From assembly GCA_026874595.1 (NCBI GenBank), contig CM049320.1:6449464-6513463 (forward strand): a DNA stretch of 64,000 nucleotides. Reading direction: 5' to 3'. Shown here in pieces: positions 41,160 through 52,489 of this stretch. The stretch comes from Sipunculus nudus. Taxonomy: Eukaryota; Annelida; Sipuncula; Golfingiida; Sipunculidae. The notes below the pieces were generated by a model. The model saw only the letters and a program-made list of their open reading frames with translations, was not told the origin of the DNA and made no database searches. Made by a program: the position numbers and the translations under genes. Numbering within the stretch: position 1 is the first letter of the stretch; the number at the start of each line of letters is the position of its first letter.

Positions 41160-41510
41160 TAACTAAGTGCACTTAAACAACTGCTCATAGACATTTTGTG
41201 CATATAGACAACTACTCTTAGACAACAATTGCCCATGGCCAACTGCCATTAGACAATAAGTGCATATAGACAACTGCTCTTGGACAACTTGTGCAGATAG
41301 ACAACTGCTCTTAGACAGCTTGTCACGTAGGCAACTTAATTGGACGACAATTGCACATAGACAATTAACTGCTCGAACACAACAACTGCACATAGACAAC
41401 TTCCATGGACAACAAGTGCACAACATGTGGACATAGACAACCTCAAGTTGATACTAAGTGCACATAGACAACTATTCTAAGACAAAATATGCACATAGAC
41501 AACTGCAGGT
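41160..41510. repeat. 31-bp minisatellite, about 11 copies
   Basis: Degenerate repeat of the type CATATAGACAACTGCTCTTGG plus ACAACTTGTG. Clear neighbours start at 41,263 and 41,294, 31 bp apart. The minus-strand frame here (cysteine- and leucine-rich, 87 codons) is a low-complexity consequence of the repeat, not a toxin-like or other gene. Confidence 0.85.
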
Positions 41511-44327
41511 ATATGCAAAATCCATGCAGGTATACAATTTACAAGTTCTTAAGGAAATACTTTATATGATAAATCAATTGCAATTTTGGTTACATTTGAT
41601 GATAAAAGAAATAAAACCTATCACACCCAGCCAAACAATACACTCATTCAAATCCAACGGTTGCAGTTGCGTGCTATTTAAACTCTCCGCAAATTATCCA
41701 TGAATTCTCCGCGAATTCTCCAGCTCTTCGCGTTTTAAACATATGTATTTAATAATGACATTAAAATTGGCAAAACATTTTATTGCAGGTTTCTGGGCCA
41801 TCCAAGCCCATTGGTAGGGTAATATGGATTCCCGACAATATTTTAAAGACCGTTTCCTAAGCAGGAACGGGTTAATAAGGTCCCTGTGATTTTTTAAAAT
41901 TGCAGTTTCCCAGGTATTCAGACTCAAATGGCCCTATACTTCATTCATTCACCAGCCCCTTCTAGTTAGGACCCCCTACTGAGTCGTGACACAAGCAAAA
42001 TTGAGAACCGCCCTGAAAGTCCACGCCACGCTTTATAACCGTATCTCCGCATACAGTCGGCAGGCAGACCGCAGGCAGAAATCTCCCATACATGCAGAAC
42101 AATATATTAATATATTGGGTTATAACGGAATATTTCACACCCATGGTAGGTGTCGTTGGAGAGATGAGAAACTTATTAAAAGGTCTAGTGGGTTTATTTG
42201 AAGTGACTCGATATTTGTAAGCATCGAGGCGTTGTAAAAAATGACGAAAATATTTGCATCTCATGGGGCCTAATAATGCGATCCTCGGAGTTAGATGTCC
42301 AGGCACTCTGGCAAGCCAATGATCTGGCCATAATGTCAGAGGGCCGATCTGGCGCTACGGCCTCTTCCAGCGTTCAGAGTTTTAAAAAGGGCCCGTCCCA
42401 TGCCTATTCCACCTAGGATTGATTTTTTTTGGTCCAAACAATTCAACTACGGCTTTGGATTACCGCGTTTCCTCTTATATATGCATCGCGCCCGTATAAA
42501 GCTGCACCTTCGCATTTGCACCAACGTGCTGCAGGCGGGGAAATTGACAGCACGTCCCTTTAATCACATAAACTAAATCGAACCCCCTAATCACATAAAA
42601 TAAGTCTTCACCCACCACGGAACTAAGGCCTCAGAATTTTTTAATCGGTTTACTGACCACTTCAGACTCCTTAAAAACAGGGCTTTCCTTTTGTTTAAGG
42701 AAATATTAGAATTGTTAACATTATTTTTCACATTTCGGATACAAAAACGGGACATTACAGTTAATCCGTGATGGGCAGGACCTCTTGGAATGTTAGAATT
42801 CCCTGACGCAGGCTGACCGGCCGCCTTGCTTCTCATTGGACGGCCCATATTCAAGCTCCCCGGCCACCTGCTTTTCAGGAATGAAAGGTCTCCTTAACCC
42901 AAAGGCCAGGCCTCTGTCTAACACGAACCTTTTTATTGCTTTTTCTTATTTCCAGCAGTCAAGAATAGAACAACTGCCAAGGAATAAGTTGAATTTGTAT
43001 TAATTTTATTTTTGTCGAGAAAGGAATTGTCATTGTCCTGTATTTGATAGCTTCTAATAAGAACAGGAGATATCGTATATTATTTTTATTCGCAAAATAA
43101 ATATATCTTATATTTCGTTCACAGAAATACTACATTTTCCTTTCTCTTACATTGTCTCTTCACTGAAAGAAAATATATCACCTTTTTAAAGGTTTCACAA
43201 TTTGCACTCACAACCCCACATACGCGTATATGCATATAACAGAGGATCATGCTTTCACACTGTACTTCCGAGGACTAACAGTTCTGTTAGAGTTAGCAAG
43301 AAGAGCTATTGAGACACATAGGGTACGCATATTTCCTCGCACACTTTTTTTCATAAGAGAAAAAGGCTGGTTAAACGTGAAATCGATGCGCATAACTTGC
43401 GAGGACAACCATCGAGAACATTTTGTTTATGTCATGTCTACGTGTCATAGGGACCTACTAATCCGCTTATCAAGCACACTTGGTTTAAATATATTAATTT
43501 ATAACAGGATTACAAAAGCAGCCAGTTAGGCTATATACATGTTTTCCTGTAAATATATATTAGACATCACGGTAAAAATACATAACGTATGTGAAGATTT
43601 AATATGTTTAGATTAATGTTGTAATTCTATGTAAATCATAATCTTCAACATAATGAAACACAAGCAATACTATTAGAAAGAAATCAAGGTATGATGTATC
43701 AATATAATTATTTAACATGCTCTCTCGATACAATAAGTGTAAAGCAAAAAATACAAACGATAAACATATATTTACATATATTTACACTGGATGGAAAGAT
43801 TAATTATTTTATCGTATGACACGTTTTGTGTCTTTTGTTAACTTTAGAACCAATTAAGCTGCTCACAATTTTTTTTGACAGATCAGAGGCTTTACCTATC
43901 ATGATGATAAGAAAAACTATTAGTTTTTTTGTTCCCTGTTTACTCCTGGAACCCATGGTAATAAAAGGTTCTAACTCTAACATCTCTAGATCTAAATAAG
44001 ATCTGATACCGCTAAACAGGTTGGATAACTAGTTTAAACATGTTATCGATCACACGGCTTACACAGAAACACTTTTCTAACCACCTTGCAAAGCTCTCAA
44101 TAGATGGCGCTGTCACGCACAAACAAAACACAGCTCAAGCAAAACGTTCTTTCTGAGGACTTGCAAGAAACTTTCCAAGTATAGCTTTCCAAAGTTTTTG
44201 TTAATGCTTTAATAATGCTTAACAGCTTTGCGTGAGTGAGGACCCGTGTGTAATTCCTCACAGGAAGAAAAATTCCTCACGCGTTTGGTGTGCAGTCAAT
44301 ATCGTGTCCTCTTAAGTACGGTAACAC
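41511..44327. other. Gene-free stretch of 2.8 kb
   Basis: No domain recognised in any frame. The longest frames (41,962-42,306 minus; 42,591-42,854 minus; 43,230-43,529 plus, 99 codons) lack homology that I can recall and compositional support. 42,000-42,900 is GC-richer with CCCC-rich words and may be an old transposon. No tRNA or other RNA gene recognised. Confidence 0.3.
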
Positions 44328-44370
44328 ACACACACATGCACACACCCTTACACACACACACACACACATA
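44328..44370. repeat. (CA)n microsatellite, interrupted
   Basis: Two CA runs separated by TGCACACACCCTTA. Imperfect and short. Confidence 0.85.
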
Positions 44371-44983
44371 TTCAACATAACAGACGTGAAAAATCAGGGG
44401 CGTTTTTATGGCGTTTGTGACATACAATAAAGACCATCTGATGTTACAGTAATATGCATGGAGGTTGGGGATGGGGATTGACGGTCCTACCCTCGTTGTG
44501 GTAAACTTGAAATTAAGTTTGGAAAATGGGTAGATCGGGCGCTTAATTCTCTCATTTCGGGTAACTGTAAAAATTGAAAGAAAAATTTATAAAATGATTT
44601 ATAAAAAACGACATTCTTTCAGTTGTTATTGACTGAATGTGCAATATAGAATTTTTTGTATTTGTAAAGAGATTGAGGTAAATGTTTTAGATTTTTTTCT
44701 GGTGGCACACCGAGTTATCCTTTCCCGATAGCAGTGGATAACTTTTGCCATTACTAATGTGTAAGGTTAAAATATGTTTTGCCTGTACGAAATCAATGCA
44801 CGAAACCAACAATGCTGTCTGTATAAAAAAGGGACCAATTGTTGTAATATAGTCCCAAGCCATCTTGTTTGTTTGTGAATTCTTGCTTAACATTACATCA
44901 TAATGTAAAGACTAAAGTCTCCCTTAGTCAACACATAATCAGTAATGGCAATCATAGTTACTGTAGTTTATTGTCCAGGATAC

Positions 44984-44986
<3 letters not shown>
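44371..44986. other. Non-coding stretch
   Basis: AT-rich, no gene or repeat recognised. A 68-codon minus-strand frame (44,687-44,893) has no domain. Confidence 0.3.
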
Positions 44987-45041
<55 letters not shown>

Positions 45042-45205
45042 TGGAACCTCCGAGTTACGGACACTCATAGGACCTAACATTTTGCCCGTAATAGAGAGGT
45101 GCCTTCAGTGGGCAGGTTAAAGACTTCTGGACCAACTTTAAAGGGACTTCCGTAAGTGGCCGAAAATAGGAGGTGGCCTTAGTTCAGAGGTAAGGAGAAG
45201 TTCCA

Positions 45206-45272
<67 letters not shown>

Positions 45273-45305
45273 CCATGAACGACAAATAATATATATATAT
45301 ATAAC

Positions 45306-45357
<52 letters not shown>
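44987..45357. repeat. Three (TA)n arrays interrupted by a MITE and a short spacer
   Basis: Pure TA runs at 44,987-45,038, 45,209-45,266 and about 45,288-45,357. The first two are separated exactly by the 170-bp MITE, so they are halves of one original array of about 110 bp. The third is separated by a 21-bp unique spacer and an imperfect mirror (TAACTAAATA). Confidence 0.92.
45039..45208. mobile_element. Pogo/Tigger-like MITE, 170 bp
   Basis: The left end CAGTGGAACCTCC and the right end GGAGAAGTTCCACTG are imperfect inverted copies (CAGTGGAAC then CTC/TTC). TA flanks both ends within (TA)n. Ends starting CAGTGGAACCTC with TA target duplication are typical of pogo/Tigger-type Tc1/mariner elements (family knowledge). 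There is no coding capacity, so it is a non-autonomous copy. The exact target duplication cannot be proved inside a TA array. Confidence 0.8.
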
Positions 45358-45360
<3 letters not shown>

Positions 45361-45366
45361 AGGGAA

Positions 45367-45675
45367 ATTATTGCAGTCGGATTCACGGTGTATCGGATTT
45401 TCTTTAGTTCACTCTTACGAATTTGTGACCGCTTCAGCGAGGAGGTAATCTGTACGCTGGTCGTGTCACATTACCGTTGTCTGCTTGGTTTGACAGATGA
45501 TCCCAGGTGACGTAACCCTGAATGCTGGTTAACTGTCGGCGTAAATCGCAAATAGTGGTAGCTTCATGAGCACTGATAGAGCTTATGTTATTATCCAGCG
45601 ACCACTGTAGCCATATTATTATGACTAAATGGCTGACAGAGAACGGTCTCAGGACTGCAGTCAGAAGTTTATCAA
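45367..45675 (+). repeat. 330-bp dispersed repeat, copy 1
   Basis: Matches the reverse complement of 50,055-50,390. Shared blocks in the same order are TCGGATTCACGGTGT, CGCTTCAG, GTAACCCTG, CTGTCGGCG, ATCGCAAATAGTG/ATCGCACATAGTG, CGACCACTG and AGAGAACGGTCTCAGGAC. Similarity is perhaps 70-75 percent. Both copies begin next to AT-dinucleotide sequence. No coding capacity is seen. It may be a SINE or the terminal part of a larger element. Confidence 0.8.
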
Positions 45676-47068
45676 ATGGGTCCTTTAACTCCTTTTCCTC
45701 TAGGTGTCGGTTTGTTCCATGGGTAGGGTGGACTCAAACTGCGAAGGTATTAAAAGATGGACTCTATGTGTCTGTATGCTAAGCCCAATACAAAAAAAAA
45801 AATATTAGTTTACATATGAAATTAAAATCTATAAATTGCTCTAACCAACATCTCCCCTGGGCATTTATTTTAAATGGAATTTTTTCATGACCTTCGAATT
45901 CACCCATGTGAAATGTCGATATCTAAAGTTTCAAATAATGAGTGTAAAAAGAGTATTTAAAAAGAATGGCCTCACATGATGTAGGGTGCACGGATCCACC
46001 TAGTTTTAGGATAGGCTCTTAAATATATACATACATATATTTGTACTTGTGTCTTGGCAATCGACAACACTTGTGTTGTCGATGTATATACAGATTTAAT
46101 ATTCTTCATGTTCTGATATTACATACCTTGGACACATCCATGTTTTAATAATGTAAAAAGATGAAGTATAAGACTGCATAATACTATTTATGTCATATAG
46201 GTAAGTAAACTAGCTAGGTTGATTATGGCTTGGATAATAGTTTTAGTAAAATGTTGCTGAATTAGAAAACAGGAAAGAGGATTGGATTTTTAACATGGAA
46301 ATTGAAAACACCAAAATGCAGCATCGTATTGCATGTAATATGAAACAAATAGTTTAGTAAAAATATGAATTCTTACGTATTAAAATACATACACCTATAC
46401 TACAAGTATTTCATAAGCAGTTGTTTGCATTTCAATGACTGACAAGGTCAGATGATAAATGTACTGTTTATTTTGTGTTTGTTTTACAATTGACCCCTTT
46501 GATCCCCTTTGATTATTCGTTAATGTCACTGTGGGATTTAATTAGCTTCATGGTTTGGCAATCAGTTATATCAATGATTTAATAAGTCTGTTCCACTATA
46601 AAACTGATGATTTATTACAAATAATACGGAACTTGCAGGTGTTTTATATATGACAATTACAGCACTGTGTGGAGGAGTTCAGGTAGAGCCAGAAGGCGCC
46701 GCCAGCAGAGATCCGGGTCGAGCAAAACGCCGACGCCAGCTGATATCCAGGTAGAGTCAGATGCCGCCGCTAGCTGAGTTAAGAACAAGCCGAGCCGAGT
46801 TTATCAGGAGGCGCCGCCGATATTTTATGACGCCGAGTGATTTTATGAAAGAATGATTAAAATATAAAATAAATCGTTTGCAATTAAAAATGCCTGAAAC
46901 ATATTCAGACTAATACAAAGTTATTTTGTCTTGTCACTGAAAGGAAACAGTTTGATCGTTAAAGTTTGAATACGTTGGCTAATGAAACAAGCAAGTTTGT
47001 GTGTGAGGGAGTGTGTGTGTGAGAGAGAAGTTGTGAGCTATATGTCCAGACCCAATCGAATGTAGGAC

Positions 47069-47071
<3 letters not shown>
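45676..47071. other. Gene-free stretch
   Basis: Contains a perfect 24-bp hairpin at 46,060-46,083 (11-bp arms ATCGACAACAC, 2-base loop). A GC-rich island at about 46,690-46,850 carries repeated GGCGCCGCC-like words (46,693 and 46,810). No supported gene. Confidence 0.35.

Positions 47072-47128
<57 letters not shown>
47072..47128. repeat. (TA)n microsatellite, 57 bp
   Basis: Pure TA array. The minus-strand frame across it, reading isoleucine-tyrosine repeats, is an artefact. Confidence 0.95.
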
Positions 47129-47130
<2 letters not shown>

Positions 47131-48223
47131 ATCATTTATGATACCTAAAAATCCTCTTAAACATAACATTTGCGACACAAAGGAATATTCAGTTAGTAGT
47201 ATAGTAGTAAAGTTTTCATTGCTGGTAGGTTCGGTGACAGCGTGATTCCGCAGTCTCAGCATGGATAAACATAATTTAATCCGGTAGAAATTCCACTTTA
47301 ATGTAGCGTTTACAAATTCAGATAGGTTTATATGGACTGTTAACAACTTAAATAACATATGATAAAGCAGCCCATCCCCTGATGATTAAAAAGTAACGAT
47401 ATGCAAACCCGTAAACTCATTGAATACTCATGTGCATTCTAATATGTTCACAGCTGAAAAAAAGATTATCAAATGTGTAATGACAACATTTGCTTAACAT
47501 CGATACATTTATCCGCAGTTACAACCACCAAATGACAGTAAATGAGCGCATGTAATCATCATTGTTTATTTATTTTAACAATCAACTGATATTTTTGACG
47601 TCAGGCAAATTCTGCTGTTTCAAAGTTATCAAGAGCTCCTGCGAAACAAAAAATGACTAAAATGAAGGTTAAAAACACCTATACCAGCTTTTGAACAGCG
47701 TCTTTGTACACAAAAATGCATAACAAGGAAAATGAAGGAATAAAATAATAACTTGTTAAAACAGACTCTCATTCTTTATAATTATCAATATTTTCTTTCG
47801 CGTTTCAAAATCAATGTAAATTTAAGTTTATATAGCACCTCCAGTCCTTGGGGCCCTTCTCTATGTGCCAAGTGTGCCAACGGCCCCGCACACATCAGTC
47901 ACACACGTATCATAGGGCAATTATACATAATCATTCCAGACTCGCAGACTCGTTATATGCTTCACGATGCCTCACATACATGCATCTAAATGTCCCAGAA
48001 ACAGTATATAAATGTGGAAAAATGAGCATTTTATGTTTCGGTATGATAACCAGAATTATAAAATACAGTTCAAAATATATTGTGTTTCACACAACTTTTA
48101 TATCAGATAAATCCACGAACACAGCTAAACCCAAAAAGTTCTAAAAGGCCCAAATTTTTCATAGGAACATGTTCAATAGATCAGAATTTGTATATAAATT
48201 TGAAAACAGATAAAATACACAGT
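47129..48223. other. Non-coding stretch
   Basis: AT-rich. Overlapping plus-strand frames at 47,753-48,265 have no recognisable domain. No RNA gene or repeat seen. Confidence 0.3.
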
Positions 48224-49899
48224 TTAAACAAAACCTTGATCTCTGGTACATCCATGAAAATATGACCTCATCGGGAATTCACCCACGTATTATGCTGAGT
48301 ATATTATATTTTAATATCCTAATATAATGGGCAAGATGTGAATGTCCTTTTACGAACGCGTGAACGTCATTTGAGCAGCATTTTCTGTGACCATTTAATA
48401 TCCTATACGCCCTTGTATAAGCTCGTCCATAATTTCCAGTGAAATAACGCAGAGAATACTAGAGTTTGACACTGAGTGATGCGAACCTCTTTCACTCCAC
48501 ATACAAATAGTTTGCCCCAAAATATAGCGTTGCTTATAGCGTTATGAAGCGCAGCAGTTTAATTCTAGAAAATCGCAAGAATGCTTACTGATGCGTAGCT
48601 CGCATGTGTTCGGTATATATCCTTTCGACTGCCAATGATGTTTGAAACAGAAGTTTGGTGGTGGTTCCTTGTAATTCGTAGTAACTACTGGCTCCTTTGA
48701 TACAAACTGCAAGTTTATTGTGATGAGGTCGTAATAGCTAGGTAATGCTTCGTGTCTGATTCGAGGCAGCATTATCGGACTTTTTGCGACTTATTTATTA
48801 TCATGTCATCAGGGCCGAATCGCGCGGAATTTTGTAACCTGTTCGTAGCGCATCAGGAGATCAATTCCTGGAAGTGGGAACGCCCTTTTACGCTCATCCC
48901 TAGTCATTCAAGATTTCAGTAGAATTACCCTATAATATGAACAGCTATTGACGCGTTTCTTCGAAACCATTCATATGAATTGTTTGGATCGGGTCAATAT
49001 TTCACACCAAGCCTAGATGATTTTTGTTTTTAGAAACTTTTCACTTGCAATGCCTTCAATGCCTTAAACAAAACCTTGATCTCTGGTACATCCATGAAAA
49101 TATGACCTCATCGGGAATTCACCCACGTATTATGCTGAGTATATTATATTTTAATATCCTAATATAATGGGCAAGATGTGAATGTCCTTTTACGAACGCG
49201 TGAACGTCATTTGAGCAGCATTTTCTGTGACCATTTAATATCCTATACGCCCTTGTATAAGCTCGTCCATAATTTCCAGTGAAATAACGCAGAGAATACT
49301 AGAGTTTGACACTGAGTGATGCGAACCTCTTTCACTCCACATACAAATAGTTTGCCCCAAAATATAGCGTTGCTTATAGCGTTATGAAGCGCAGCAGTTT
49401 AATTCTAGAAAATCGCAAGAATGCTTACTGATGCGTAGCTCGCATGTGTTCGGTATATATCCTTTCGACTGCCAATGATGTTTGAAACAGAAGTTTGGTG
49501 GTGGTTCCTTGTAATTCGTAGTAACTACTGGCTCCTTTGATACAAACTGCAAGTTTATTGTGATGAGGTCGTAATAGCTAGGTAATGCTTCGTGTCTGAT
49601 TCGAGGCAGCATTATCGGACTTTTTGCGACTTATTTATTATCATGTCATCAGGGCCGAATCGCGCGGAATTTTGTAACCTGTTCGTAGCGCATCAGGAGA
49701 TCAATTCCTGGAAGTGGGAACGCCCTTTTACGCTCATCCCTAGTCATTCAAGATTTCAGTAGAATTACCCTATAATATGAACAGCTATTGACGCGTTTCT
49801 TCGAAACCATTCATATGAATTGTTTGGATCGGGTCAATATTTCACACCAAGCCTAGATGATTTTTGTTTTTAGAAACTTTTCACTTGCAATGCCTTCAA
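48224..49899. repeat. 840-bp tandem duplication, copies apparently identical
   Basis: TTAAACAAAACCTTGATCTC starts at 48,224 and again at 49,064. From there every 60-base line read for the two copies is the same up to TGCCTTCAA (49,059 and 49,899). Copy 1 is 48,224-49,063 and copy 2 is 49,064-49,899. Each copy carries a 76-codon minus-strand frame (48,542-48,772; 49,382-49,612) without recognisable domain, which I do not call as a gene. Identity implies a very recent duplication or an assembly error. Confidence 0.95.
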
Positions 49900-50054
49900 C
49901 CACATTTTCTTACCTCTTTCAATAAAATATAAGACATTGAACATGATAGGGAATTAGTCGAGGAGACGAAGGGTCCATAAATTATTACGATCTCCGCAGT
50001 TCGAGCACAATATGTACCCATGTAACAGACTGACTCTCAGAGGAAAACGGGATC

Positions 50055-50390
50055 ACTAAATTAAATTCTGACTGACGTCCTGAGACCGTTCTCTGTCTGG
50101 TTCAGTCATAAAAATATGTCTGCAGTGGTCGTTGGATCACCACAGCAGTTCTACCAGTGCTTATGAATCTATCACTATGTGCGATTAACGCCGACAGTGA
50201 CGGCCTGCCAGATGACTAGCAGGGTTACATCATCAGGGGTTATCTGTCAATCTGAGCGAGCGCACGTCACTCCTGAGTCAAATGGAAACGATGTATATAT
50301 ATGAACTACCTCATCACTGAAGCGAACACAAAATGGAGAGAGTGATCCAAGGAAATCCGAAACACCGTGAATCCGATTAATTCAGTTTAA
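50055..50390 (-). repeat. 330-bp dispersed repeat, copy 2 (inverted)
   Basis: Reverse-complement relative of 45,367-45,675, 4.7 kb away. Its start on the minus strand lies next to ATATATATAT at about 50,392-50,400, matching the position of copy 1 beside (TA)n. Confidence 0.8.
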
Positions 50391-51818
50391 ATATATATAT
50401 TGTCCACAAGATAATTTGTAACCACCTGCCCCCCCCCCCCCCCCGGAAGGCTGGGAATCACTGTGCTCCGGGGTAGCAGGTCTGCTCTGTTCGCTTGTTA
50501 AATCCTGACTTCCAGTTGATGGCACTATCCCTGTCATGTGAGTTTCTTTTGTAAAACGGACAAAATCAAATCAGTGTGGTCAGTGTGAAAATACATCCAC
50601 ACAGGTCTTGTCCAGCAATTTGCCAAAGGCGCAATTTCTATAATAAACTAAATCATTTTGCGTCTGTGTGTTTCTGGCAAAACCGTTACATAATTATATT
50701 ATAAAATCAAATGAGTTGATTCCATGTAGATTTTGTGTTAATGCATTTCTGTGAATTTTGTACATAATATAACACATATTATCTTGAATGTTTGTTTATG
50801 AATAATTGTTTGTTTCAAGAAAGTGGTAATGGATATAAGATTGTGATAATTTCCTAGTATATTCAATCATCTTGTTCATTAACTAAGTAATTTAAATCTT
50901 CGTATGAAGATAACTGCTTTGTATAATTATTTGTTAGACAAAAAAGACATGTTTCCCATTCATTTTTTCAGGAATGAGTGCGATCTGGCGAATTTTCTTA
51001 ACCTTTTTATTTTTATATAATCGGGGGAGATAATAGCATAATTTGCTTGATAAAGACAGGAAAAAAAAAAAAAAACCATAACGAAGGGAAATTTTCCCGA
51101 AACTTTTATTATTTTACTTACTTGAATGTCTAATTCTCTGGCGCTCAAGATGAATAAATTTGGATAAATTTGAATAAAAAGTGAAAATGAAATAATCAAA
51201 ATGTGTGACGCATGGTAACTTAGGAACCAACTTGTTTTGGCCTGGCAAGAGCCTTTTACAAAAGATATCTATAGAGTTGAATTGAGGATCCTATATAGCC
51301 CGTATATGTAAAATTATATCTGGAACTATAGTTGTAGTTTGAGCCTCCATGGATACTCCGCCAGGATCCTGATCAAACATCAATTTTTTCTCTTCGGAGA
51401 ATTATTGTAGGAAAGCCTAGAAACCATGATCGATCTAAATTTCTATTTAGTCGCAGACGAAAACGTTTCAAAATTGTAAGTGGGGTGTAAATGTTCTAAT
51501 ACCTACTATTATATTGGAAATAAAAAACAAGGAACATAAGTGGTCTGTTAAAATGGAAAGACTTCATTAAGAACTTAGCCTTAGGAATCTAGATGTCTTG
51601 CATAATATGGTACATTAATCATTACAAAACGTGTTAACATACACTCAGCGTCGTTATCGTAACACGCGAACACCATGGAGATGAGGAGACACAATGTATT
51701 ACCCGCTTGCCGTCCATAACGATTGTTGTAAAATGTCTGTTTAATTGATACTCTGTTGTCATAAAATGTCGTCTGATCAAAGCCAACCAATGCGTGCTTG
51801 ATCTATGTAGGGAAAGCA

Positions 51819-51819
<1 letters not shown>
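50391..51819. other. Non-coding stretch with a poly-C tract
   Basis: Sixteen C in a row at 50,429-50,444. Otherwise AT-rich; no gene recognised. I looked on the minus strand at 51,000-51,820 for the integrase core that should lie beyond the retroelement fossil and did not find it. Confidence 0.35.

Positions 51820-51871
<52 letters not shown>
51820..51871. repeat. (TA)n microsatellite bordering the retroelement 3' end
   Basis: Pure AT array of about 52 bp. It adjoins the 3' end of the minus-strand RT/GIY-YIG element (GAGTT followed by TATATA on the minus strand), so it is either the insertion site or the element's own tail. Confidence 0.9.
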
Positions 51872-51872
<1 letters not shown>

Positions 51873-51896
51873 CTCTAAAGAAAAACAACACTGTAA

Positions 51897-51944
51897 ACTC
51901 ACAACAGTCTGTTTCACGGGGTGCGGCCCGATCATCAGGTGAAT
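51897..51944 (-). ncRNA. Candidate hammerhead ribozyme at the retroelement 3' end
   Basis: The minus strand has stem I ATTCAC (51,939-51,944) pairing with GTGAGT (51,897-51,902, one G-U). Next come the core CTGATGA (51,932-51,938), stem II CGGG/CCCG with a 6-base loop, the core GAAA (51,912-51,915) and stem III ACA/TGT with loop GAC, then the cleavage triplet GTT. Predicted cleavage lies between 51,903 and 51,902. Penelope-like elements are known to carry minimal hammerheads with very short stem III. Weak points are a U-U mismatch at the base of stem II and GUU instead of GUC, so activity may be lost. Confidence 0.5.
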
Positions 51945-52489
51945 GTGGTTAGAATGAAGCGAACGGCGTGGCTTGAAAAGCCGAGACTTTACGAGATACC
52001 AGATATTGCTTTTTGCGATACGGGGGGGGGGGGGGCATGTGAAAGACTGCCACTGATCCTGTTGTCCTCTGTGGCACAATAGGATTGGTCGGGGTACACG
52101 TGCGATACTGGAACATAACAGGCAAAGAGGTTTGTTGTTATTTTAATGTTTATATATAATACAAAGATATTTACCAGGATGCTCAATTAGCCTAGTAAAC
52201 TGATTGCAATAGGGTCCTGGAAACAGTGAACATATCAGTAATGTACATATGATATAGAATACACATATACTATGAAAATACACAATATATAAGGCAAATA
52301 TACAATATTAAAGACAAATATACTATACTCTACTCATACCAAGTGGACTCCACTCGATAAACTCACCATGGGGTAGTGGTGACGACATGTCCCTCAACAC
52401 TGCAAAGCAGTGAGAGAGCAAATACCTGAAAAGGTAAGTCTGCCCAGCGGATCCTCGTGGTGGTGGGGGGGAGTGGTTGGATGAGCGGG

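Noticed and set aside
41163-41426. Cysteine-rich 87-codon minus-strand frame resembling a secreted peptide
   Set aside because: It lies exactly on the 31-bp minisatellite, and its Cys spacing follows the DNA period. There is no signal peptide.
43230-43529. 99-codon plus-strand frame
   Set aside because: No domain or homologue recalled, AT-rich surroundings, no evidence of a gene.
48542-49612. Twin 76-codon minus-strand frames as a duplicated gene
   Set aside because: Their identity only reflects the recent 840-bp duplication. The frame has no domain and no other coding support.
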